Source: an uncultured Tateyamaria sp. (GTDB lineage: Bacteria; Pseudomonadota; Alphaproteobacteria; Rhodobacterales; Rhodobacteraceae). Taken from it: a stretch of 48,653 nt of DNA. The notes beneath the pieces are model-generated. The model ran no database searches and was not told the origin of the DNA. It saw only the letters and a list, made by a program, of their open reading frames with translations. The stretch lies in NCBI GenBank assembly GCA_905480645.1, contig CAJQRC010000023.1, positions 1 through 48,653 on the forward strand. The letters are read 5' to 3'. Both the position numbers and the translations under genes were made by a program. The stretch's first letter is position 1; each line of letters begins with the position of its first letter. This document shows positions 35,239 to 44,018 of the stretch, piece by piece.

Positions 35239-36327
35239 TTAAAAAAGATGACCTGATTTTTTTGCCTTCACATCGAGGTAGTCAGTATTATGCTCATTTC
35301 TTCCAACTTTCAGTGGAACGCGTTCGGACACAGTGATACCATTGGCCTCCATCATTGCAATTTTTTCCGGGTTATTCGTCAATAAACGCACAGACGAGAA
35401 GCCCAGTGATTTCAAAATATCAGCACCAAGGCGAAAATCACGTTCATCATCTTCAAATCCCAACCGGTGGTTGGCCTCTACGGTATCAAAACCCTGGCTT
35501 TGTAATGCATAGGCCCGCATTTTATTGGCAAGCCCAATCCCTCGGCCTTCCTGATTAAGATATAAGAGTACCCCTGAACCTTCCGCGCCCATTTGGGCGA
35601 GTGCGCCACGAAGTTGTGGTCCACAATCACATTTTAGGCTGCCCATCACATCACCGGTAAAGCATGCAGAATGTAATCGCGCTAAAACCGGCTTGCTTCG
35701 ATCCGCTCGCCCAATCTCCATGGTGTAGTGTTCTTCTCCACCATCTTTGGGTCTGTATACATGTAGCCGTCCAGATTCAGACGATACGATTGGTAGACGT
35801 GCCTGAACAACAGGGTGCAAGGTACTCCGTTCTGCGAGCAATGGCTGTGCCAGCATTAGTGGGATACAGGTTAGGCCATTCTCAGCTGCAAAAGTAATAC
35901 CGCTATTAACTTCAACACAAAGTGCTGCTGGCAATAAGCGTGCGGACTTGCATAAATGAACTGCGGCACGATGTGCGTCCGCGTTGCCGTCTCGTTTGGA
36001 TCTTAATGGCCCTTTCATTGGTGTAGCTAAATCATCCGCTGGGTCAGAAAGTGCCCTAAGCCAATTCAATGTGGCGTCTGGAGGTACTAAAATTCGTGCA
36101 ATGTTGCCGTCATAGACATGTGCTTTCAAGGTTTGCGCACGTCTTCCAGTGAGTGCCAATACAGGTGTTCCGTCCAATTTTAAAACATCAGAAAGCCTGG
36201 CATCTGATAATGACTCAGCAGCCACTGCCACAATAGAAACTGTCCCTGAGAGTACAATTGGTACACCCATGCGCAAATCTGCCCGTGCGCGGGCCAGCAT
36301 TTCATTAATGTCAGGGGCGAGGCCCAT
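35239..36327 (-). CDS. ribA: GTP cyclohydrolase II with long N-terminal extension
   Basis: Opens the imidazole ring of GTP to start riboflavin synthesis. The C-terminal ~200 residues are canonical: zinc cysteines in TGDVMGSLKCDCGPQLRGAL, and GVLLYLNQEGRGIGLANKMRAYALQ with the GTP-binding arginine region. The first ~160 residues (PIVLSGTVSIVAVAAESLSD ... LALTGRRAQTLKAH...) are a domain resembling a degenerate RibB-like half without the expected catalytic motif, common in Rhodobacteraceae long-form RibA. Total 362 residues. Start ATG at 36327. Confidence 0.92.
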   Translation of the reverse strand: MGLAPDINEMLARARADLRMGVPIVLSGTVSIVAVAAESLSDARLSDVLKLDGTPVLALTGRRAQTLKAHVYDGNIARILVPPDATLNWLRALSDPADDLATPMKGPLRSKRDGNADAHRAAVHLCKSARLLPAALCVEVNSGITFAAENGLTCIPLMLAQPLLAERSTLHPVVQARLPIVSSESGRLHVYRPKDGGEEHYTMEIGRADRSKPVLARLHSACFTGDVMGSLKCDCGPQLRGALAQMGAEGSGVLLYLNQEGRGIGLANKMRAYALQSQGFDTVEANHRLGFEDDERDFRLGADILKSLGFSSVRLLTNNPEKIAMMEANGITVSERVPLKVGRNEHNTDYLDVKAKKSGHLF

Positions 36328-36488
36328 GTTACAAAATTTCCCTATCTATACACTCGACATATGCAAAATGGTCCAAAATTGAAACATTTGCCACTTAGTT
36401 GACACATGGACGTTACAGAGTTGCACAAAACTTGCCCAAACCGCCTTCACCTACCATCTAGAGTGTAACGATGGAGGAGAACATACCA

Positions 36489-37175
36489 GTGGCACAATTG
36501 AAAAAAATTCTTTTGGTTGATGATGATGAAGACCTGCGTGAGGCATTAAGTGAACAATTGATCATGACTGAAGACTTTGATGTTTTCGAAGCGGCTAATG
36601 GTCAAGATGCTATGATCAAGGCCAAGGAAGCGATTTATGACCTTGTTATTCTTGATGTAGGTCTGCCTGATACAGATGGTCGTGAGTTATGCCGGTTGAT
36701 GCGAAAGCAGGGCGTTAAGTCGCCAATCTTGATGCTTACGGGACATGATGCAGACTCAGATACAATCCTTGGGTTGGATGCTGGCGCTAATGATTACGTT
36801 ACCAAGCCATTTAAATTCCCAGTTCTTTTGGCTCGTATTCGGGCTCAATTACGCCAACACGAACAATCCGAGGATGCTATTTTTACCCTTGGACCATACA
36901 CGTTCAAGCCATCTATGAAGATGCTGATTACCGAAGATGAAAAAAAGATACGCTTGACAGAAAAAGAGACGAACATTCTTAAATTCCTCTATCGTGCGAC
37001 AGAAGGTGTCGTGCAGCGCGACATCCTTTTGCATGAAGTTTGGGGATATAACGCTGGCGTAACTACTCATACTTTGGAGACGCATATCTACCGATTGCGC
37101 CAAAAAATAGAGGCTGACCCGTCTAATGCTCGCCTGCTGGTTACAGAGTCTGGCGGCTATCGTTTGGTAGCATGA
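36489..37175 (+). CDS. OmpR-type response regulator, CenR-like
   Basis: A 228-residue response regulator: receiver domain with acidic pocket (DDDEDL, 11-16), phosphoacceptor Asp56 in LVILDVGLPDTDG, Thr in LMLTGHDAD and Lys in VTKPFKFP, then an OmpR winged helix (IRLTEKETNILKFLYRA ... VTTHTLETHIYRLRQKIEADP). It resembles alphaproteobacterial CenR, an essential envelope-related regulator, but CenR is only my best guess. The open frame has an ATG at 36471, but the GGAGGAG at 36473-36479 placed before the GTG at 36489 (MAQLKKILLVDD) makes that start more likely. No kinase is adjacent. A large terminator hairpin follows. Confidence 0.85.
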   Translation: MAQLKKILLVDDDEDLREALSEQLIMTEDFDVFEAANGQDAMIKAKEAIYDLVILDVGLPDTDGRELCRLMRKQGVKSPILMLTGHDADSDTILGLDAGANDYVTKPFKFPVLLARIRAQLRQHEQSEDAIFTLGPYTFKPSMKMLITEDEKKIRLTEKETNILKFLYRATEGVVQRDILLHEVWGYNAGVTTHTLETHIYRLRQKIEADPSNARLLVTESGGYRLVA

Positions 37176-37189
37176 AAGGGATAAGTTAA

Positions 37190-37247
37190 AACGCGTTAGC
37201 CTTTCCGCTTTGTCAGAAGCGCGTTCTTAGGCTTGCGCGTTATTTTT
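37190..37247 (+). terminator. long terminator hairpin after the CenR-like gene
   Basis: AACGCG (37190-37195) pairs with CGCGTT (37236-37241), AGCCT with AGGCT inside, and a second inner stem CGCTT/AAGCG (loop TGTCAG) sits at the centre. ATTTTT follows. It is 14 bases after the stop codon. Confidence 0.75.
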
Positions 37248-38068
37248 ATCTGCTTCGTTTTGGCCAGTGACACAATTGGATATGACTCTTATTCCGTCTT
37301 GTTGGGTTTATATTGATAGCTGTATTTCGAAATAAATACTTGGTTTTCACACCTGCGGCGATGAAAATCCCCACATATATTTAAATTAATAACTTATCTG
37401 GTTTGATCCAAGCTAATTTATACAAAAGTCATATTAAATTATAAAATTACCATTTTACCGCGTTCAACTTATTTAGGAACCTTCTCAATAAACAAGTTTC
37501 CAAGTTATGTTTATTTAGTTCACTGCCGTATATTAAGTTGTCCTAACTCTATATTTAAGTTTCTTCGGGCCCCAATAAAAAAGTTTCCTACCTCAACAAA
37601 AAATGTTCTTTTCTAATAAGTAATGGGGGGACAGGTCAAAAAATCAAAAAACTGAATTCTTATGAATTTTACTGGTACCTCATCAGTTATTTTTAAAATA
37701 AAAAAAATGAAATTTTGACAATTTGGATTTAGATTGAGCTAGAAGCTCAAAGCGTTCTCTTATTCGTCTGACAGTACACGGCATTAGTAAAAGTCACTTT
37801 TGGGTCTACAACTCTTAATAATGGAGTTCGGATTTAAGATTTTATTGCCATACGGGTAATAAGCAATTAGCAACCCGCCATGTGTTGATCTGATCTACTG
37901 GCATGCCCATTAGATCACCTACATAATTATTTAGGCTGCTTTCCGATTGTTTGGGAAGGCTGAAGGTACTCGATATTTTCCAACGTGTAATGTAAAATGA
38001 CGTTTCATGCTGGTGACAGTTTAAAATGCTAATTAAGTTGGCTCAACTTATCAATTGGAGCTATTGCT
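37248..38068. other. large AT-rich gap between CenR-like gene and xthA
   Basis: About 820 bases without a supported gene on either strand. No open frame exceeds 60 codons with a plausible start. Notable elements: TTGACA at 37715-37720 spaced 17 bases from GCTAGA (weak promoter), and the perfect inverted repeat TTGAGCT-AGA-AGCTCAA at 37734-37750 which overlaps that -10 position. The stretch 37420-37700 is strongly AT-rich. It could hold a small RNA or a decayed gene, which I cannot establish. Confidence 0.4.
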
Positions 38069-38857
38069 ATGTCTTTTACACTCGCCACTTGGAATATCAA
38101 CTCGGTCCGCTTACGGGAACCGATTGTACTCAAGCTACTTAAAGAAGAAGCTCCGGATGTTCTTTGCTTGCAGGAATGCAAAAGTCCTATCGATAAGATA
38201 CCACGCGAAGGGTTCAACTCGTTAGGTTACATCCATATGGTGGCGCGCGGCGATAAGGGTTATAATGGTGTTGCAATTCTGTCAAAAATTCCGATGGAGG
38301 AATCTAGTGCTCAGGATTTCGCTGGTTTAGGACACGCACGCCATATCGCTGGTCGCCTCGAAAACGGGGTGACGGTACACAATTTCTATGTTCCTGCAGG
38401 CGGTGACTTACCAGATCGTAAGATAAATGAAAAATTTGGTCAGAAGTTAGATTATCTCAGAGATATGAAAGACTGGTTCCATGCTGAGCAACCAGATCGT
38501 GCCATACTTGTTGGTGATTTAAATATTGCGCCCCGCGCAGATGACGTTTGGAACCATAAACAATTACAAAAAATTGTAAGTCATACACCAGTTGAAGTGG
38601 AGCATTTGACAGCAGCTCAGGAAGCTGGTGGTTGGGTGGATATAACTCGACAGGATATTCCTGAAGGATTGCTTTTTTCATGGTGGTCTTATCGGGCAAA
38701 AGATTGGAATACGGCGGATAAGGGACGTCGATTAGATCATATTTGGGCGACTAAAGATATTTCTTGCACTTCTCATTCAAGTCGCATTTTGCGGGAGGTA
38801 CGCGGGTGGGAGAAACCTAGTGATCATGCACCGGTCTTTGCAACATTCGATATCTAA
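38069..38857 (+). CDS. xthA: exodeoxyribonuclease III
   Basis: An AP endonuclease/3'-exonuclease of the EEP fold, repairing abasic sites. 262 residues. The motifs TWNINSVRLR (7-16), LQECK with the metal-binding Glu near 36, GDLNIAP and the C-terminal SDHAPVFATF are intact. The ATG at 38069 follows TTGGAGCTATTGCT. In related genomes an OmpR-like regulator is often nearby. Confidence 0.94.
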   Translation: MSFTLATWNINSVRLREPIVLKLLKEEAPDVLCLQECKSPIDKIPREGFNSLGYIHMVARGDKGYNGVAILSKIPMEESSAQDFAGLGHARHIAGRLENGVTVHNFYVPAGGDLPDRKINEKFGQKLDYLRDMKDWFHAEQPDRAILVGDLNIAPRADDVWNHKQLQKIVSHTPVEVEHLTAAQEAGGWVDITRQDIPEGLLFSWWSYRAKDWNTADKGRRLDHIWATKDISCTSHSSRILREVRGWEKPSDHAPVFATFDI

Positions 38858-38963
38858 TATTACGCTTGATGCACTTGGCGACTAACTAAAAGAGAAGGTA
38901 TCCCCCTTGGAATATATCAATTTTGGGTTCATATAACCCTCAACAGATAATGAGGATGAAACA

Positions 38964-39890
38964 ATGATGGATTTAGGATTGCCCGGTGAAGCTACCGGGC
39001 CAGCTGATGTTGACCTGATCAAGGATTGTTCGGAAGCAACATTTATGGCCGATGTAGTCGAAACTAGCCAAAATGTCCCTGTGATTGTGGATTTTTGGGC
39101 GCCTTGGTGCGGTCCGTGTAAAACGCTTGGTCCGCTATTGGAAAATGCCGTGCGGGCGGCTAAGGGCGCTGTCAAAATGGTCAAGGTGAACGTAGATGAA
39201 GCGCAAACCATTGCGGGTCAATTACAGGTCCAGTCTATCCCGACAGTTTACGCATTCTGGAAGGGTCAGCCAGTGGACGCTTTTCAGGGCGCTGTTCCTG
39301 CTTCTGAAATCAAGGATTTTGTAGACCGTGTTATTAAAACTTCTGGCGGAGAGGCTCCGGGTGATAGTTTGAATGACGCTGTCGAAGCTGCTGAAGAGAT
39401 GCTTGCAGAAGGATCAGCTACAGATGCCGCACAGACATTTCAAGCAATTCTTGATGAGGAACCTACGCATGCAGGTGCATATGCTGGTTTAGTCCGGTCT
39501 TATATTGCTATGGACGATCTGGATCAGGCTGAAGCTGTACTCAACGGAGCACCAGCCGATATGTCCTCCAGCCCAGAATTGGAAGCCGCGTATGCTCAAT
39601 TGCAATTGGCACGCCAAGCTGTTGCGGCAGGTCCTGTGGCTGAGCTTCATGCAACCGTTGAAGCAGAACCTAACAATAACCAAGCTCGTTTTGATTTGGC
39701 GCTAGCATTGCATGCAAACGATGATGCACAAGGTGCAGTTGATACTTTGCTTGACCTTTTCCGGCGTGATCGAGATTGGAATGATGGGGCGGCTAAAACA
39801 CAATTATTCATAGTATTTGATGCGCTTAAAGCAGATGATCCAATTGTGTTAAATGGGCGTCGTCGTTTAAGTTCAATGATATTTGCCTGA
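38964..39890 (+). CDS. thioredoxin-TPR protein, CnoX (YbbN)-like
   Basis: A 308-residue fusion of a thioredoxin domain and tetratricopeptide repeats. The thioredoxin active site is WAPWCGPCK (CGPC at 49-52), so unlike E. coli CnoX it keeps both Cys. The C-terminal half has repeated helical pairs (AAQTFQAILDEEPTHAGAYAGLVRSYIAMDDLDQAEAVL...), the pattern of the YbbN/CnoX chaperedoxin group that protects proteins from oxidation and hands them to GroEL/DnaK. ATG at 38964 follows a GAGGATGAAACA; a second ATG is directly after. It is followed by a LON-domain gene 27 bases on. Confidence 0.88.
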   Translation: MMDLGLPGEATGPADVDLIKDCSEATFMADVVETSQNVPVIVDFWAPWCGPCKTLGPLLENAVRAAKGAVKMVKVNVDEAQTIAGQLQVQSIPTVYAFWKGQPVDAFQGAVPASEIKDFVDRVIKTSGGEAPGDSLNDAVEAAEEMLAEGSATDAAQTFQAILDEEPTHAGAYAGLVRSYIAMDDLDQAEAVLNGAPADMSSSPELEAAYAQLQLARQAVAAGPVAELHATVEAEPNNNQARFDLALALHANDDAQGAVDTLLDLFRRDRDWNDGAAKTQLFIVFDALKADDPIVLNGRRRLSSMIFA

Positions 39891-39917
39891 GCCAGCAATC
39901 GGGCTATCTCCCAGCAT

Positions 39918-40559
39918 ATGATTAAAGTTACTCATCTCCCAGGATCAATCCCTATATTTCCGTTGCCGGGCGCGCTTTTGCTGCCTCGGTCGCGTCTACC
40001 GCTTCATGTCTTTGAGCCAAGATATCTTCAGATGTTGGATGATGCATTAAAAACACCCGAACGTTTAGTTGGCATGGTTCAACCCAACGAGGTTGCTGGA
40101 CGTGGTGGTATAGGTTTGCAAACGATCGGTTGTGCTGGCAGAATTACCCAGTTCTCTGAAACAGAGGATAACCGCTATATGGTTACCCTATCTGGTATTT
40201 CGCGTTTTCGAGTAGTCAGTGAGGTGGATGGTTTTACACCTTATCGTCGCTGTGAGGTTAATTGGAGTAGCTTTGGTGATGACCAATTGGAGTCTGACGA
40301 AGACCTTCAATTTGACCGACCAAGATTTTTAGATCTGCTGGGGCGCTATTTTGATGCGCAATCTTTGTCTGCAGATTGGGAAACACTTAAAGAAGCAGAT
40401 GATGAGTTGTTGATTAATTCACTATCCATGATGCTTGATTTTGGCTCTGAAGATAAACAGGCGTTGTTGGAGGCTCCATCGCTTAGCACACGTCGAGAAA
40501 CTTTGGTTACTCTGATTGAGTTTTCGCTGCGAGGTGGAGAAGGTGATATAATGCAATGA
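39918..40559 (+). CDS. LON N-terminal domain protein
   Basis: A 213-residue protein with only the LON substrate-binding domain, not the ATPase or protease parts. The N-terminal [26 protein letters not shown] is the family signature. In alphaproteobacteria it is usually encoded between a thioredoxin-TPR gene and a Trm112-like gene, as here, suggesting a linked role in protein quality control. It overlaps the next small gene by four bases. Confidence 0.88.
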   Translation: MIKVTHLPGSIPIFPLPGALLLPRSRLPLHVFEPRYLQMLDDALKTPERLVGMVQPNEVAGRGGIGLQTIGCAGRITQFSETEDNRYMVTLSGISRFRVVSEVDGFTPYRRCEVNWSSFGDDQLESDEDLQFDRPRFLDLLGRYFDAQSLSADWETLKEADDELLINSLSMMLDFGSEDKQALLEAPSLSTRRETLVTLIEFSLRGGEGDIMQ

Positions 40560-40732
40560 CCATTGCTCTAGATCGCCATGTGCTTGAAGCACTGATTTGC
40601 CCGCTGACACACTCAACGTTGCGGTATGATGCCGAACGTCAGGAACTCATTTCTGAGAGTGCCAACCTGGCCTACCCAATTCGAAACGGAATACCCGTTA
40701 TGCTCGTCGACGAGGCTCGAGCGCTGAGCTAG
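40556..40732 (+). CDS. Trm112-like (UPF0434/YcaR) small protein
   Basis: A 58-residue protein beginning [18 protein letters not shown] and containing [18 protein letters not shown]. The CPLT and [10 protein letters not shown] pattern is the Trm112/UPF0434 fold, a methyltransferase partner or zinc-binding adaptor. Only one Cys is in the first zinc box position and no second Cys pair is seen. The ATG overlaps the TGA of the LON gene (ATGA). Too short for common ORF cutoffs, so easily missed. Confidence 0.85.
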   Translation: MTIALDRHVLEALICPLTHSTLRYDAERQELISESANLAYPIRNGIPVMLVDEARALS

Positions 40733-40993
40733 ATTATCGGCCGGTACTAATCGTTAGATTGATAATAAAGATCTGCGATGAGTACATTGCATTTTTAGCT
40801 CAACGCTTTTGTTAAATGTTATGCTGCGGGTTGGGCAATTAAGCTATAAGCCAATCTGGCCGTTGTTGTGCGCGATGCAAAGTGAGACTGGCATTTGTTT
40901 AATATTTGAAATTTTAGTTTTTAAAAGCGTAGCTTCGCAATAATCTTGCTGGTACGTTCTCTTTGAAGCATAGAAAATTTAGAAGATTTTAAA

Positions 40994-41008
40994 TTAATTT
41001 CTATTTAA
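40994..41008 (+). promoter_or_regulatory. TTAA-N7-TTAA (CtrA-like) box upstream of cysQ
   Basis: TTAATTTCTATTTAA matches the CtrA consensus spacing exactly and ends 12 bases before the cysQ ATG. In AT-rich DNA such a match can occur by chance, so it is only a candidate. Confidence 0.2.
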
Positions 41009-41020
41009 GGGCTAAAATTA

Positions 41021-41818
41021 ATGAATTACGACCTTATGATCCCGGTAATGCGACGACTGGCACTGCAGGCGGGTGAAAAAATTATGGAGATCTATGGTAA
41101 AGATGATTTCGCCGTTAAATTAAAATCTGACGATAGCCCAGTGACTGCTGCAGATGAAAAAGCAGATGCTTTAATTTCAGAAGGTTTGCGGGCTGCGTTC
41201 CCTGATATAATGCTCGTAACAGAAGAACAGTTAGAAACTCATACATTCACCAATGACATGTTTTTTATTGTGGATCCGTTAGATGGCACAAAGGAATTTA
41301 TCAATCGTCGGGGCGATTTCACGGTTAATATTGCTTTTGTTGAAAACGGAATCCCGACGCGTGGTATTGTTTATGCGCCGGCTAAGTGCCGCATGTTTTT
41401 CACGCAGGCTGACGGTCAAACTGTTGAAGAAACTGGTCGTTTTGACAAGGAAATAGTAGGTGACTTAACGCCAATCAGTGTCGCAATCAGCGATAATTTG
41501 GCCCTAAATGTAGTTGCTTCAAAGTCTCATCGAGACCTGGCGACGGACGAATATATTAAAAAGTATTCTGTTAAAGAAATGAAAAGTGCTGGCTCATCCT
41601 TAAAATTCTGTCTCGTTGCGGCGGGTGAAGCTGATATTTATCCTCGCCTTGGACGCACTATGGAGTGGGATACGGCTGCTGGTCATGCTATCCTGAAAGG
41701 AGCGGGTGGTCGCGTAGTACGTTTTGATGACCATGCGCCGTTAACATATGGTAAAGATAGCTATGAAAATCCTTTTTTTATAGCCTACTCTCCAGTTGTT
41801 GAGTTGAAATTACCTTAA
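41021..41818 (+). CDS. cysQ: 3'(2'),5'-bisphosphate nucleotidase
   Basis: A 265-residue inositol-monophosphatase-fold enzyme that removes the 3'-phosphate from PAP, keeping sulfate assimilation unblocked. The metal and phosphate motif DPLDGTKEFINRRGDF lies near residues 85-100, with the second motif EWDTAAGHAILKGAGG near 207-222. Acidic Glu in VTEEQLE supports metal binding. It is coupled to kdsB by the TAATG overlap. Confidence 0.93.
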   Translation: MNYDLMIPVMRRLALQAGEKIMEIYGKDDFAVKLKSDDSPVTAADEKADALISEGLRAAFPDIMLVTEEQLETHTFTNDMFFIVDPLDGTKEFINRRGDFTVNIAFVENGIPTRGIVYAPAKCRMFFTQADGQTVEETGRFDKEIVGDLTPISVAISDNLALNVVASKSHRDLATDEYIKKYSVKEMKSAGSSLKFCLVAAGEADIYPRLGRTMEWDTAAGHAILKGAGGRVVRFDDHAPLTYGKDSYENPFFIAYSPVVELKLP

Positions 41819-42618
41819 TGTCTGTATTGATTATAATACCTGCCCGCTATGCTTCGACCCGGTACCCTGGTAAACCCCTAGTGGCTCTCACAGGAGCCAC
41901 TGGTCAATCGCAAACTTTAATCGAGCGTAGTTGGGTTGCCGCAATGTCTGTGAAGGGTGTGGATCGTGTGGTGGTTGCCACCGATGATGACCGCATAAGT
42001 TCGACTGCTATAGGTTTTGGAGCTGAGGTGGTCATGACATCCGAAGCTTGTGCCAACGGTACGGAACGTTGTGCTGAAGCCTATGCTATTTTGGGAGTGG
42101 AATTTGATATTGTGGTGAACCTTCAAGGTGATGCGCCACTTACTCCACCGTGGTTTGTTGAAGCTCTGATCGACACTTTAAGTACAGCCACTGATGCTGA
42201 GATTGCTACACCTGTACTGCGGTGTGATGGGCTCACATTAAGGGGTTTTCTTGAGGATCGGCGGCAAGGACGCGTTGGTGGCACAACTGCTGTATTTGAT
42301 ACCCAAAATCAGGGATTGTATTTTTCTAAAGAGGTAATTCCTTACACCAATGATACGTACGCAGCGCAGGGTGAAACTCCTGTTTTTCATCACGTTGGAG
42401 TATATGCTTATCGGCCAGCGGTGTTGATGGCTTACCCAAAATGGCTTGTTGGTCCACTTGAGAAATTGGAAGGGCTTGAACAACTTCGCTTTTTAGAAAA
42501 CGGAAGAAAGATTTTATGCGTTGAAGTTGACGCGCTGGGGCGGCAGTTTTGGGAACTGAACAACCCTCAAGATGTATCACGAATTGAGGCTATGATGGCT
42601 GAGATGGGTCTTGAATAA
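41818..42618 (+). CDS. kdsB: 3-deoxy-manno-octulosonate cytidylyltransferase
   Basis: Activates KDO as CMP-KDO for LPS inner core. 266 residues. It starts MSVLIIIPARYASTRYPGKPL, with the nucleotide-binding arginine and lysine loop, and has VVNLQGDAPLTPPWFVEALI, a match to the family's NLQGDEP motif but with Ala in place of the usual Glu. The ATG at 41818 shares a base with the cysQ stop. It converges on ptsN with a 98-base gap without a clear terminator. Confidence 0.93.
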   Translation: MSVLIIIPARYASTRYPGKPLVALTGATGQSQTLIERSWVAAMSVKGVDRVVVATDDDRISSTAIGFGAEVVMTSEACANGTERCAEAYAILGVEFDIVVNLQGDAPLTPPWFVEALIDTLSTATDAEIATPVLRCDGLTLRGFLEDRRQGRVGGTTAVFDTQNQGLYFSKEVIPYTNDTYAAQGETPVFHHVGVYAYRPAVLMAYPKWLVGPLEKLEGLEQLRFLENGRKILCVEVDALGRQFWELNNPQDVSRIEAMMAEMGLE

Positions 42619-42716
42619 CTTAACGCTGACAATGCTTCATAGTTCAATGTTCTTATGTAGCAAACGAGTACTTCTAATTTTTGCTTAAGCATGAACTTAT
42701 TTTATGTCGTGATGTT

Positions 42717-43181
42717 TTAAGCTGCCTGAGCTGTCTGTGTCTCGTTTAAGATTGCAAACAGCGTGGCTGAATTCGGATTTGCGCGTAACTTGGCACATAC
42801 AGCAGCATCCCTTAACGTACGGGAGACTAAAGCTAATGCTCGCAAATGCTCTACCCCTGCTTCTTCGGGTGCAAAAAGCGCAAATGCAATATCTACTGGT
42901 TGTCTATCCACGGAACCAAACTCTATAGGTCTGTCCAGCAGGATAAACGCGCCTTTAACTTCACCTATGCCGTTTAGCCGCGCATGTGGCAGGGCAACAC
43001 CTTGACCGACCCCGGTTGGCCCCAGCGCTTCACGAGACGTCAGTGCATCGATCACAACGCCAGCATCCAAATGATAAGCCTGCTGCACTAGATCAGCGAT
43101 CTCGTGTAAAAGTCGTTTTTTGGAGGAAGCTGCCGTAACAACCTTAACCGCCTCTGGCTTAAGAAGAGTACCTAATTCCAT
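42717..43181 (-). CDS. ptsN: PTS-Ntr EIIA component
   Basis: A 154-residue EIIA-Ntr domain, the terminal phosphoryl acceptor of the regulatory nitrogen-PTS. The phosphorylatable His is His66 in GVALPHARLNG. Downstream, the conserved segment ILLDRPIEFGSVDRQPVDIAFALFAPEEAGVEHLRALALVSRTL is intact. It lies 39 bases after hpf, with which it is probably cotranscribed. Its kinase partners PtsP and NPr are not in the window. Confidence 0.95.
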   Translation of the reverse strand: MELGTLLKPEAVKVVTAASSKKRLLHEIADLVQQAYHLDAGVVIDALTSREALGPTGVGQGVALPHARLNGIGEVKGAFILLDRPIEFGSVDRQPVDIAFALFAPEEAGVEHLRALALVSRTLRDAAVCAKLRANPNSATLFAILNETQTAQAA

Positions 43182-43220
43182 TATTTTTGCACCGTTTGTG
43201 CCCTAGTAGGCACGTATAAT

Positions 43221-43787
43221 TTACGGATCAATCCAGCCAATGTTTCCGTCGTCACGACGATACACGACATTTAGTCCGTTTTTTCCATCGTTCCGAAACA
43301 CCAGCAATGGTGCTCCCGCAAGTTCCATCTGCATGACAGCCTCGCCAACTGACAGCGATTGAATATTAGTCTCCATCTCTGCAATAATAATTGGTTGCAG
43401 GCTTTCAGGTTCAACCTCGTCCGCCGCACCCGTTTCTGAAGCGAGGATATATGAGGAAGCGCCAGAGAATTCAACTGGTTGCACGCGTTCTTTTTGATGA
43501 TCCTTGAGTCTTCTTTTATAGCGTCGTAACTGCTTTTCCATTTTTTCAGCGCAGGTGTCAAAAGATGAATATATTTCAGTAGCATAGCCTTTAGCTTGAG
43601 CAGTTAGACCCGTTGATAAGTGAACCGTTGCCTCGCAAACATATTCATGAGCCGATTTAGAAAATACGACCTGAGCGTTTGTAGGGCGCTCCGCGTATTT
43701 TTTTATTGCATTGGCTAATTCATTTCTTACGTAAGTTTGTAACGCTTCTCCAATGTCGATTTGTTTACCACTGATTTGGTACTGCAT
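43221..43787 (-). CDS. hpf: ribosome hibernation-promoting factor, long form
   Basis: A 188-residue long HPF/RaiA-type protein. The N-terminal ribosome-binding domain (MQYQISGKQIDIGEALQTYVRNELANAIKKY) is followed by a linker and the C-terminal dimerisation domain (LQPIIIAEMETNIQSLSVGEAVMQMELAGAPLLVFRND...), which joins 70S ribosomes into dimers. A strong AAGGAG site precedes the start. It follows lptB after 231 bases with no rpoN gene between. Confidence 0.94.
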   Translation of the reverse strand: MQYQISGKQIDIGEALQTYVRNELANAIKKYAERPTNAQVVFSKSAHEYVCEATVHLSTGLTAQAKGYATEIYSSFDTCAEKMEKQLRRYKRRLKDHQKERVQPVEFSGASSYILASETGAADEVEPESLQPIIIAEMETNIQSLSVGEAVMQMELAGAPLLVFRNDGKNGLNVVYRRDDGNIGWIDP

Positions 43788-44018
43788 CGTTTCTCCTTAA
43801 TACGTTGTGCGTACATACAAAAATACAGAACATGGAAGGGGCCTGATTAAGTACGTGAGTTAAGCGAGAGTGGCATGCGTTTCAACAGAATTTCAAATAG
43901 CTTTCCACACAATGCAGAAAGAGTAGAAGATTTGTTAGCATGCAATGCCATGAATACATCTCACGCTAAAACTATAACACATGTCAATCAAAAGTGACTT
44001 AAGCTCTTGCTTCAATTT

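Noticed and set aside
37570-37680. Remnant of an insertion sequence near TGGGGGGACAGGTC
   Set aside because: No transposase frame and no pair of terminal inverted repeats could be found by eye.
43788-44018. Sigma-54 promoter or rpoN remnant between lptB and hpf
   Set aside because: No GG-N10-GC element with the right form and no coding trace were found by eye.
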